In this document: piece by piece, positions 23,401 through 32,985 of the stretch
Position numbering within the stretch: position 1 is the stretch's first letter
Layout: each line of letters opens with the position of its first letter
Notes under the pieces: generated by a model
What the model was told of the DNA's origin: nothing
Databases searched by the model: none
Seen by the model: only the letters and a program-made list of their open reading frames with translations
Source of the DNA: Fragilaria radians
Taxonomy: Eukaryota; Bacillariophyta; Fragilariophyceae; Fragilariales; Fragilariaceae
NCBI GenBank assembly: GCA_900642245.1
Contig: CAAAJI010000001.1
Coordinates: forward strand, 3,722-67,721
Length of the DNA: 64,000 bases
Direction of reading: 5' to 3'
Position numbers and translations under genes: made by a program

Positions 23401-24292
23401 GCAATCAAACATCCCTTCATCTTGACACACCATATGGCAGGTTGCACCGGTGTCTCCCACCCAAAAATGTAAGACACATCCTTTTTGAGCATCTTCCGAT
23501 CCGATCAAGGCAATTTTGGATGCTCTGGAGAGGTTTACTCTATCTGTGTTGTTCTCAGCACCTTGAGTCTTGAGTTTGCAGTGCATGGCCTTGTGTCCTT
23601 TTCTTGAATTCAGTCCCCTTGTGTCCATATATGTCCACAAACCCTTGTATTTCGCGGGTTTTTGAGCTGCTCAACAAGGCTCCATCCATCAAGGATCGAC
23701 GTTTCCCAAGTCTTGGTCCACAGTTTCTCCTTAATTCGATCCAGAGAGGCCACTTTGTTCTCTAGATCATTTTCCAGCAACTCCAGAGTTGTTTTGTACT
23801 CATTTGGAAGGTTGTGGAGAATTTGAATCATGAGATCCATGTCTGACATGGTATTCCCAAGAATCTGGAGCCTTCTTCTCATCAATTCCAGATTTTGGAT
23901 CCACTGGTCTGGATCTTGACCAGAATCCAACCTGCTCTCAGAAAACTCTTGCTTCATCTTGATTAGGTTGGCCTTAGTCACTGGCTCAAACATGGCCAAA
24001 ACGTTTTTCCAGGCTAAACATGCATCACCTCTGGCATCTCCTCTGATCTGCTGGAATTCACAATCCCCAGGTAGATATTGCACTCACTGGCAATCAATCT
24101 CTATCTCTGCAAGAGCTATATCCTTAGCATGAACTTTTCATGCCCCTTGGAACTCTTGCTGGGCGCAATCTCTAAGCCCATAAGCAACTCCCTATACCCT
24201 CTCAGCTTGGATTTAGGCAAGAAGGTGATAGACCATCTTCCCCAATCCTTCTTTGCACCTGAAAAAGTTGATATCCTGACATGGACGTCCAT
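20439..24292 (-). pseudogene. Copia gag-pol polyprotein, multiply broken
   Basis: Read from the right: the gag start MDVHVRISTFSGAKKDWGRW at 24292 hits a stop after ~58 codons; the main gag piece is 23610-24083 (WIQNLELMRRRLQILG, then LPNEYKTTLELLE). The protease piece at 23257-23640 keeps VGDTGATCHM. A pre-integrase CEDCIFAK lies near 22930. Integrase at 22298-22861 keeps YIQSDNAGENLG and WAECVATATKLGN. The reverse transcriptase between ~21075 and 22290 is the most eroded. RNase H at 20439-20959 keeps SDSNFAGD, SLPSTEAE and ADIFTKNL. Frameshifts and stops separate the pieces, so no functional polyprotein is made. Confidence 0.9.
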
Positions 24293-24520
24293 TTAAACAA
24301 AAAGAATCTATTTTTATCACGTTTATAAGCTTGATGATCTTGGAAGTACCAAATAAGCAGGTGACCTTGGCGAGACATGTGTTCAAGAATTGAGTGGAAA
24401 AACTCTACCGTAATTTGAGCTGATTAAGGGATACCGGCGGAATCTTCACGGAATCTCATGTACATCGTGAACAACGCAATTTTGCGGTGATAAAGAGATG
24501 CATCTGCCCTCATCCCTGGC

Positions 24521-25156
24521 ATGCACATGTTCTATGCCAAAAATACACACACACAACCACGCTCGCTACTACAGCAGCAAACACTTGGAAGCATGAGCTC
24601 CATTCATCACCCAACGGACACCACCATTGAAATTGTTGGCATAGAAGCCAAGATTAATGGTCAATCATGTCATCAGCATGATGTTTGTGGGGAAGTAATT
24701 GAGGAAGATGTTGTTCTGAGGCTCTGGAAGGTGCAAATTCTCAATGCTCAAGAAAAAGAAGAAACGGCAATTGCTGCATGCCATGTATTGGATGGTATTG
24801 ACCAGTGTCGTATTGGATTTTTGCAGCGCTACTTTGTTGCCCATGCCAAAACATTTGATGGAACAGACATATATTCTGCTGGGAGTGAAAGTCCAATCAA
24901 GTGAAAGAAGTACCACCATAATATGGGTTGTTGCCTTGCAGCAATCATCTCAGATTTCCCTTCAGCAGAGAACTCCATCAGTAAAACCACCACCACCTTC
25001 TTGTCCAAGATTGCAAAACAAGAGGAGGAAAGTGAAGAAGAAATGGCGCTCCTTACCCGTTCGGGTGGCAACAATGAAAGCTTTGTGTCATATGATGATC
25101 CAGGTGCATCTAGTGTAGCATCAACAACATTGAAGGATGACACCATCCAGGCATAG
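24521..25156 (+). pseudogene. Second ORF of the Pogo-type element, one in-frame stop
   Basis: A 212-codon frame is open from 24521 to 25156 except for TGA at 24902-24904; the two halves are in the same frame. The protein starts with a Gln/Ser leader, then a cysteine-containing domain: IEAKINGQSCHQHDVCGEV, VVLRLWKVQI, ETAIAACHVLDGIDQCRIGFL and, after the stop, KKYHHNMGCCLAAIIS. The tail is Ser/Thr/Glu-rich and disordered. It has no transposase motif. I recall similar proteins as repetitive entries in diatom gene sets, but cannot check. It may be an accessory transposition protein or a captured host gene. Confidence 0.65.
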
Positions 25157-25318
25157 TAACAGACATCACATCATGGAGGCAAAGACGTCAGCTCAGAAAG
25201 AAGTGATGCCAGCAAAGAAGGCAGCTACATCTAAGAAGAGGAATAGACTTTTGGTGGTCATAAAGTAGTAAACCTATCACATTCCTTGCGTCTCATAGTA
25301 TATTCTACTTTCTCTTGT

Positions 25319-26585
25319 TCAGAGGTTATCTATGCTGCTGTCCTCATCTTCACTACTTTCCTCTTTGTTGTGTTCTGCTTCATTTTTAAGAACAGCAACT
25401 GGCAGAAACCAAGAATACTGGCCATGCCTCCATGCATTGCGTATCATTTGTGCTGGCAGGTTGTTCATAGCAGTCCGAACCCATACAACAATGTGCTCTC
25501 TTTTAGGTGGAGACGTTGTACCATTTGCTAGACCTTCTGTAATCATCCAATCCTCCCACTGCTGTCTAACACAGTCCTTCAATGGCTTGTTGACGCCAAT
25601 GTCAATAGGTTGGCATCTTGAATTTTTCTAACTACGGATGCCATCATGTGACAGCAATATGAATCCAAGAACAAAATTGGAATGATACCAGCTGGCACCA
25701 TCTGGACGTACGGGCAAAGCACCATGTCCACCCACATCAGTATTGCTTCCTCATCCATCCATGCATTTGGCTGACACAAATAAATCATACCATCTTTGAA
25801 TGCCAGAAGTCTGCATTGCACAATACGTCCATTTTGAGCACCCTTGAAAATGAGCATTGGCTTGAGAATCTTGCCAGGAGAAGTGACAGTCATGGCAAAT
25901 GTGGCACGCTTAGTGTCATTTGTTGACTTCCGAATATGGACGGTGAGCCTTCCTACAACTTCAATGGTTTCCTAGCATTGTAAGTGAACGGACTTGGTGT
26001 CTGATCCATGTTGAGAATAAAATCTTTATGGCGGATGCCTTGTTGTACTGAAACCTTTGGATGTGCAACATTCTGAATGTAATCCAATGCCTCTGCAGCA
26101 ACCTGAGCAGGGGCATGTTGCAATTCATGCGTCCCAAGACAAAGCACAAGCCCCTGACTATGGATAAACCTTCGGGCTGAGTGATATCTTGCATGCTTTG
26201 ATTTGACCCTAAATTCATCAGAAAGCTGAGAAGTTTTTGTTTCCACCATGGAAACTGTCACCGCCATTCCTTTTTTGCAATGCTCAAAGATAAATTGCAA
26301 TAATTCTTGCTCGTTTTGTGTTAAACATGAATCACTTCCATTGTGAATGCTTTTTGCCTTGATGTTTTCTTCTTTGCTTCAAGCATTGCATCAATTGATT
26401 TCTTCCATGCCCAATGCATGCCAGAAGTAATGTTGAGGTCCTCAAATGCTTCAGAATGTGTCATTCCATGCTGCTCCATCAGACGTGCCACAGACCAAAT
26501 GATTGATGCTTTTTCCTGGATAGTGTACCTCTTTTGTCTTTACCTCTGCGCATCAGCATTGTTTGTGGGCTCACCACCACCACAA
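25319..26585 (-). pseudogene. Pogo-type DDE transposase, frameshifted
   Basis: Pieces in order on the minus strand: an N-terminal helix-turn-helix-like part (RYTIQEKASIIWSVARLMEQ, ITSGMHWAWKKS) near 26350-26540; 25953-26300 with RRFIHSQGL and the first catalytic Asp in ILNMDQTPSPFTY; 25579-25893 with KPMLIFKGAQNGRI and the second Asp in ILFLDSYCCHMM; then, after a +1 shift, QPIDIGVNKPLKD with the third acidic residue, and an acidic tail. The DxTP, DxxxxH and PxDxGxNKPxK pattern is that of the DDE_1/Pogo superfamily. At least three frameshifts make it inactive. Confidence 0.85.
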
Positions 26586-27040
26586 CCATCATCTTTATTG
26601 TCTTAAGTCATGATGGATTGCTCAATAGCATGTGTTGAACAAAGAAGCAAAAGATTTATGATCAAGAAGAGTGAGTGCGCCCGTTCCTTTGTTTTACAAG
26701 GTACTACGGTAGGCTTTGACTAGTCTTACTGTAGGGAATTTTGTACATCCAAAAAAATAATTTTTGCGGTGATTACGAGATTTCAGAAGTGATTCATGTA
26801 CATTCCCCATCCCTTAAACAACGCAAATAACGGTAGTTGATTGACAAGACAAAGAGTAAAAACACACAAAAACAAGTCAATTGATAGACTTAAAAGTAGC
26901 AAGATTGCAATCTAAATTTAGAGAGATAATTTAAATTTCTATGACTAAACATCTTGAAATATTCATTCCAACAGTCAGAATTCATCAAATTTGTCCTCAA
27001 ATTTTACCTTTGGCTTTACACATTTATCACCGACGTTGTC

Positions 27041-27851
27041 ATACCATTTTCTTTATGTAATTCTTGATTGATTGACTTAGGTGTTTATTTTTTCGACTTG
27101 TTGACACACTTTTTGTGAGAGTAAATGACTGATTTGTAGTGAAATTAGATTATATTCTGCAGTGTCTTTCACTAAGAGAAACAAAATGTGACATGATTGG
27201 TTCAAATTATGGCTGAACAAGAAGGTATGCCTATTTGTCTAAAGTTCATATCACAAACCCAAAAAAGTAATGGATGAAGAGAACAGCCTCAAAAATTAAG
27301 AGAATAAAAAAATATCCCAATTGTGAGAACTATGATGTGAGCAAACCTTGGGGCAATACTGCATGAACAAACAGCTCAACATTATATTGAACATGATTGA
27401 CATTCAGAAGACAAAGATCACCATGATTGCGCTTGATATTTCTACTGACAACACGATGTGTAACAGTAGGATCAAGCAAGTACACTGGGCGAGAATCGAA
27501 GCCCACTGATTTGTTTGCATTCAATACTTCAGCGTAAAGTTTAAAACGCCATGAGTACACCCCACCAATGAATATAACAATTGGATACAATACCCAAACT
27601 TATGGATCTTGTCAAGTAAGCTTAGTCACTATAGTTGAAATGAAAAATTATTCTATTCATGGTAGATCAATTGCACAATTCAAGTGACACCTATGCAATC
27701 ATTCCTACATCATGTCATTTTTGACACCAATGAATTCAGAATCAGGTATTGCATCAGAGAATGATATACTTTCCTATTCACAAAGGATATATACGAAATT
27801 TGTTGATGGAGTTTATCAACTAACATCCCCTCTGTGGATATACAAACATCC
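27041..27851. other. Spacer, no gene recognised
   Basis: The 86-codon minus frame at 27330-27590 (KLYAEVLNANKSVGFDSRP) is suggestive of decayed coding DNA but has no identifiable family. The rest is AT-rich. Confidence 0.4.
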
Positions 27852-29417
27852 CTATGAGCCTTTTCTCCCTGTATATGATATTTCTTTGGTATGTCGTGTT
27901 GCAATTTTCTGTGCTGGTTTGTTATCACAATCAATGAGTTTTATGGAATACCACCATGTGTCATCTGTCTGACAACAATCCATGAAACGAGTATCGGTCG
28001 GTACCTGTAGCTTTATAAAATCCTTCTGGGGGGCATTGGTAAGTCGTACCATGATACTGATATCGCACATCGTCAAGGAGAGTAACCAATTTCGGAGTAA
28101 ATAGATACAATCATCCGTTTTCAACGGTGCTATTAAGGATTGACATAGGTTTTCATACTCCTCCATAGAGGTAGTGTGATGTAAATGAATGCTTGCACCA
28201 TCCACTTGCCGTGAGTTGTCATCCAAGAGAGAAAGAAACCGATCCAACGTTGGTGACTCTGGACGACAAAAGGGTGATGTCTCCAAGAGATGATGATGAT
28301 GCTGCTTATTATCATCATCATCATCATCACAAATGTCTGGGAGAGTTTGAATTTCACGGAGACAACGAGGAGTTATATTTTCAAGGTGGTGTTGAATTAT
28401 GGATTCAATTGTTGTTTTAATTTGCCCATTTTCCTTACTATTTTCAACCGTGATAAGAGATTCACTACCACTATACTTGTAATGATAATGTTGCAACAAA
28501 TGATGATATATCCAAATAACTCCTTCACCATCCAAAATATCTAGTCGTTGCCAGTTTAGCATACGGCGCAGGAGGAGATATTTCTTTTCGTTGTTGTTTC
28601 CTAGAGATGGTGGTTGTCGCAATGCAAGGATCAGTATATGAAGTAAGTGACGGACAGTTTGTTCCGATAGAGTTCGTACGTTCTGACCATAGACGAGACA
28701 TTGTGAGTCATTCCATATTTGTAGATTGTTTCTAGGACAATCAAGTAATGCCTCCATGGCGATTTCCATTCGTCCTTCTGACATGGAAAAGAGATCCAAT
28801 GGGTTGTACCGACTTTTTGTGTGAGATGCATTTAGTTTCTGTTGTTGTTGCTTTAGCAAGAATCGAGGCATTTGATATTTTTGATAATTTCGGGGATGTA
28901 CGAATGGTGACGTTGTAATGTAGCCTGCCTTGGGTTTAAGTTCCAGAGAATAGCAATAAGTTGATGAGGATGATGAAGAAATGGAATATGGACATCTATT
29001 ATAACGGTAGTTGCACAACAGAGTTGCCCAAAGTTGTTCATTTGACCTTGTTCTGACAGACTTCATCGTCCAAGAAGAAATCCTATTGGATGGGATTGAA
29101 TTACTTGTCATGGCAATATCATATAAAAGTTGAGCATCCTTATTTGATAAAGCAATCCATTCAGGTATATCATGATACTGGGGAAATCGAGGATGAATGA
29201 TCCATTGAATAAATTGGGAAGTTGTTTTCCACGATGATGATGGTACAGCCTCAGCAACTTTAGGACATGTAGGAGTAGTCTTGGCATTTGCAATCAATAA
29301 AAAGTCTCGTTGGACACGTAACAAACGTTGAGGATAGCTTGGAGATGAGAAGAGAACATGCTTTCCACCTTCTCCTTCATAGGACCACAACGACGAATCC
29401 AATTCGAATCGACTCAT
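27852..29417 (-). CDS. IPK1: Inositol-pentakisphosphate 2-kinase (IPK1)
   Basis: 521 residues, somewhat longer than most relatives. IPK1 phosphorylates inositol pentakisphosphate at position 2 to make phytate (IP6), which supports mRNA export and phosphate signalling. Family signatures appear in order: the nucleotide-binding EGEGGKHVLFSS (14-25) with LLRVQR; SLELKPKAGYI (157-167), matching the E-K-PK-G motif; the following MPRFLLKQ; RYNPLDLFS (203-211); near the C-terminus MCDISIMVRL and the metal-binding YSIKLIDCDNKPAQKI. An inserted Asp run followed by a His run (near residue 365, from a GAT/CAT repeat) and Ser runs lie in loops between conserved blocks and explain the extra length. No intron. 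Confidence 0.9.
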   Translation of the reverse strand: MSRFELDSSLWSYEGEGGKHVLFSSPSYPQRLLRVQRDFLLIANAKTTPTCPKVAEAVPSSSWKTTSQFIQWIIHPRFPQYHDIPEWIALSNKDAQLLYDIAMTSNSIPSNRISSWTMKSVRTRSNEQLWATLLCNYRYNRCPYSISSSSSSTYCYSLELKPKAGYITTSPFVHPRNYQKYQMPRFLLKQQQQKLNASHTKSRYNPLDLFSMSEGRMEIAMEALLDCPRNNLQIWNDSQCLVYGQNVRTLSEQTVRHLLHILILALRQPPSLGNNNEKKYLLLRRMLNWQRLDILDGEGVIWIYHHLLQHYHYKYSGSESLITVENSKENGQIKTTIESIIQHHLENITPRCLREIQTLPDICDDDDDDNKQHHHHLLETSPFCRPESPTLDRFLSLLDDNSRQVDGASIHLHHTTSMEEYENLCQSLIAPLKTDDCIYLLRNWLLSLTMCDISIMVRLTNAPQKDFIKLQVPTDTRFMDCCQTDDTWWYSIKLIDCDNKPAQKIATRHTKEISYTGRKGS

Positions 29418-29928
29418 CCAGTCGGTTCACCATGTTGGGAATTGTAGTGTACGCCTACCTCAGTGAGGATACGAGTTACTGCGAAATGTAGGCATGTCTA
29501 TGCAGGTATTATTCATTCATATACATATTAGATAACATTTTCATTTGCTGTCTTCGCTGATTGCTAGATGTAGACTGGACATGAGCTATATTTTTCCACT
29601 GTTTATGGCCATCGGCGAATACACGACCTACAATTGTGCTTCTGCTTTGGGAAAATTAGATTTGACAGAGAATCATTGCGCTGTAGTACTACTAGGTCTG
29701 ATTCAAGTTTGGGATCCCTGACCTCAGATTCATTCAGATGGTGAAATTCCTTTATGACTGCCTTGATCTCACCCTTACCCAAGATCCCAAGGCCTTTTTG
29801 ATGCTAAGTTGAGTGATCACAGTCTCCTCTCCGTCCATAATAATGTGGTTTATGAGCAAGTAATCCTTAATAAACTGAACTTGGGTCATATTCTGACCTA
29901 CCTTGACTAGGATCAAGAAGCAAATCCC
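29418..29928. other. Spacer between IPK1 and an LTR
   Basis: Should contain the IPK1 promoter at its left end. The part from ~29700 looks like decayed retroelement DNA flanking the LTR. No gene. Confidence 0.4.
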
Positions 29929-30373
29929 TAACTCAATAGGTTGAAAGCAATAACAGGTTAATACTAATATGTTAAGCTAAACAGATGCGTGTGTGTACTG
30001 GTGTAAGGAGATGTCCTATACCGATAGTGCATAGAAAATAGTAGTAGGATTAACATATCCTTATACTTGCTCATCTAGATATGGATAGTTACAAGTAAAC
30101 TATCCTATTCTATATTTACCACAAGTTTACTATGGTAAACTTAGTGAGGCATAACTATTGCTTATAAGTGGAGAGTATTGTTATACAAACCAGGACCAGA
30201 TCTAAAGTAAGTCGGTTATAACAATGATCTAAAAAAAGATCTAAATTAGAAGACAACTCCTTCATTACAATGAGTTGAAGGTCTAAACTAACTTATCCTT
30301 ATGGATAACAAACTTGTCCTTATGGACAAGGTTGAAGCAACTTATCTAAACAGTTGGAAGGAAGCTTAGAGCA
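29929..30373 (+). repeat. LTR plus leader, copy 2
   Basis: Starts TAACTCAATAGGTTGAAAGC and follows copy 3 (50758) through GATGCGTGTGTGTACTGG, GGAGATGTCC, a CTTATACTTGCTCATCTA stretch, TTGCTTATAAGTGGAGA and finally GCTTAGAGCA (30364-30373), which is also present at 51319-51328. Same strand as copies 1 and 3. Similarity is patchy, with small gaps, so the insertion is old. Confidence 0.65.
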
Positions 30374-31974
30374 AGATTGCAAATCTTCAAGTCTAATCAC
30401 GAAAATCTCGTGAAAACATCTCTTGAGACAAGTTTCAAGATTAGACAAGACTAACAGAAAAAACAATAAAATAGTCTATATTTTTATCTGTGTCTACTTT
30501 CTTTATCTCACCGTAGAGCATATTCTTGATGAACAATATCATCAATTGTGGTGTTGTCAGGAGTCTTCCAGTGTTGGTTATTGTCAATGGTAGCACCAGC
30601 AATGATTGCATCTAAGCTGAGTGTTGGCAAGACTCTGCTGGCAGCAGTAATGATATTTGCTCTTTAAACATGTAGTCTACCAGCTCAATAACCATTCTTC
30701 CTGAAGGCCTCTCCAATGGGAGTCTTGTATAGACGCTCCTTGATCATGCATCTGTATTGTTCTAATTCACGCAACTGTTCATAACTTGAGATAGACTCTC
30801 AGCTCAGCTTTCTTGCCTCAAAAAGAAAGCTTCAAATTATCCATCTATCGTAAGAATGATGGCTTGGAATCCTCACTTAAGTTACACTTGGTGGAAATAT
30901 TTGACTGCAATGGTGATAGTGGAAGTTTGTTGATTGGCCAATTATTCAGCAGTGCTGAACTTTATGTGTCTGAAATTGCCACAAAAAAAGAAATTTCATT
31001 GATAAACATGATACCTACTTCAAGGTTAACATCATGATGGTGTATCAAGATGTTGTTGGGGACAGCAGCATGCCTTAGTCTAGTTACGCTTGGAGTGCCT
31101 AGTTCCGTTATCCGCCATTGCATTGACCAGAAAAATGCAATTGTCTCATTCCTGAGCTTTCCAGGTAGGATAGACCCTTTCTAGACTTTTTGGACTCATA
31201 TATTGTCTCATCCGTTTTTTGAGCATAGAATGAATTGCCCTTTAAACTGCCACATGTAATCATGTAGCCTCCACCTATATTTCATAGAATATTCGCAATT
31301 AAGCCTTGAGTAGGCCAAAGTATGCCATATCTGGGTAAATTTCCAATAAGACTTGACCTGGTAATGCAACCATTGCTATGTTTATCCCTTTTTTATGTCC
31401 TTGCCAGGTCTTGTTATGGTGGACAATAATATATCGTGAACTCTTTTGAATTGACACCAATGGAAGGTAAGGTTTAGATTGACCTTCCTCGTAATGCTAG
31501 CTGTCTCTCTTTTCTTTTTTATGGAATGATATCACTTTGTGGACCTCAAGAAGGTTCGCCGAATTTTTATTTTATCCTTGTACAGGGTATATACATTCCA
31601 TTTGCTTGCTACTAGTGTGTGCCTTTATGATTGATTTTGTGCGCTGGTTGACGAACAAACTACTTCAAATCGAGCGTTTTTGAGCATGCCCTAAAAACCA
31701 CTAGTTGCGTTGGAATCTTTTGTGGTTTAGTGAGGTATTCACTGTTTCTTGTCCATGCAGCTGCTGCCAAGAAGGATGACCGTTGGTAAACTTATTCCAG
31801 TGTCTAGTTGTGCCGCTCAAATGATTTCAACAGTTTACCTAAAGTCCAAACTGCTGGATGGATTATAGTTAAGCATTGACTTCCAAGTAGTCCAAGCATT
31901 ATGTATTCTTCAAGGATGGATTCCGAGAGGCATGGATCTATTGCCTGGTTTCCTTCCGCAAAATTAAGCTATAG
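30374..31974. other. Decayed retroelement-like DNA, no gene
   Basis: A minus-strand stretch at ~30520-30660 can be read as ATIDNNQHWKTPDNTTIDD, which looks like an eroded coding piece of unknown origin. The plus frame at 30813-31037 has no domain. The rest is AT-rich. Confidence 0.35.
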
Positions 31975-32250
31975 ATGCTGATTAAGGAATCTGACAAGAA
32001 TAAGATATTTCAGATTTTGTTAAGGGGTCAGGCTCTAAATTACTTTGAACGACAGTTGAAGGAGAATAGATGCAGGAGTTGCAGAACTTCCTGATAAAAA
32101 TCTCATGGACTCAGTAATTACAGAAATAGGCTTAGAATAAGAAACAGCTTAAGGAAAGTAAGTATGGGCATGCACATGAATAGCAGTTGAAAGCGGATAA
32201 GATTGTAAATGCCATGAAGAGATTGGTTGAATCTCTCCTGTCTACTTGAA
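31975..32250 (+). pseudogene. Retroelement gag relic
   Basis: Pieces read as ESDKNKIFQILLRGQALNYF followed by ERQLKE, then after a shift AELPDKNLMDSVI and, after another, KADKIVNAMKRLVESLL. The GQALNYFE pattern resembles the gag region of LTR retrotransposons, and the segment lies downstream of LTR copy 2 on the same strand. Stops and frameshifts abound. Confidence 0.4.
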
Positions 32251-32553
32251 AAAGCCTACACAAAGAAATATGAGGATGAGGATAGTTTATTTTAAATTGT
32301 GGATATTCATCTGTTTACAGTCTAGTTCTTCAGATTCTGAGCATATTATGTTTTAGATGAGCACTAAATTGTATGCATTGCCACAAGGTCATAAGAAGCA
32401 ATAGGACCAAACAGGCTAGCATTTTGAATGATCATCAGGAAGACAATATCTAAATTGAGCGCCAAAGAAAGGGAAATGTCTATAGCGTTCGGAATTATTC
32501 TTGCCAAACTCAGAATAACTTGTCAATGGTCGGCAGATAACGATATCCATTAA

Positions 32554-32985
32554 TCAAGCAATATGCAACCATGACAGTTTCTCTAATGACCCCTTAATTA
32601 GAGTTGGCATTATTGCAATCTTCATGAGAAACTGCAGGGACTGGAACTTCCAAATAATAACATGCAAAAAGGTTCCCATTGGAAATGCGGGACAGTCCAT
32701 TTTTGGCACATTGTATCCAATACTTTGTTTCACAAGTGGAACCCCAGTAATCATACGATCCAACAGAATCAAATCTGCGTCTCCTATGATTTTTTCCAAT
32801 TGCACGATGCAAATTGACTTTTCTTGGTAATCTTTCGATTACATTCATTTCCCTTGTCTAGAATGTCATCGACCCTGACCTGGGATTCCAGTAATGCCGT
32901 CGTCGACTGAATAAATGCTGTGGATTGCCGTTGAAGCATGTCCAGATCAACTAAAGAGCCTCTACAAAGATCGATCATGACAGAC
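32554..32985 (-). pseudogene. Trypsin-like protease pseudogene
   Basis: Three frames together follow the intact protease at 35125. LCRGSLV near 32969 corresponds to LCGGSLV; GDADLILLDRMITGVPLVK at 32784 corresponds to GDVALLLLDQPVIGVPMIK; and, one frame over, YYLEVPVPAVSHEDCNNANS corresponds to KYLLEVSVSAVSQQDCNDEN. The spacing between the first two blocks (about 62 codons) is close to that in the intact gene (66). The His of the TAAHC motif is lost and the Ser-containing part is absent. Opposite strand to the intact gene, 2.1 kb away. Confidence 0.8.

Larger units (their letters stand above)
24408..26833. mobile_element. Pogo-type (Tc1/mariner) DNA transposon, 2426 bp
   Basis: Terminal inverted repeats of ~25 bp with a few mismatches: the left end reads CCGTAATTTG...TTAAGGGAT and the right end, on the other strand, CCGTTATTTG...TTAAGGGAT. 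Both ends are flanked by TA (24406-24407 and 26834-26835), the target of Tc1/mariner elements, and the sister LTR has a single TA at 20106. A TTTTGCGGTGATWA word recurs near both ends. It carries a transposase on the minus strand and a second gene on the plus strand in convergent order. Confidence 0.88.
20030..27040 (-). mobile_element. Decayed Ty1/copia retrotransposon with nested Pogo element
   Basis: Overall element: 3' LTR on the left, gag-pol on the minus strand, 5' LTR on the right. The domain order gag, protease, integrase, reverse transcriptase, RNase H is that of Ty1/copia (Pseudoviridae-type), not Ty3/gypsy. The 5' LTR is interrupted at 24408 by a DNA transposon. No clear target duplication could be fixed because the LTR ends are eroded. 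Confidence 0.85.
24330..27040 (-). repeat. Right (5') LTR of copia element, split by insertion
   Basis: The LTR consists of 24330-24407 and 26836-27040. Compared with the left LTR it carries about 55 extra bases around 26840-26895, which contain a short inverted pair (TTGATTGAC / GTCAATTGAT). The split position coincides with the ends of the Pogo-type transposon and with its duplicated TA. Confidence 0.8.

Noticed and set aside
28193..28544. Plus-strand frames with Met, His and Ile runs inside the IPK1 gene
   Set aside because: They are antisense readings of the IPK1 trinucleotide repeat.
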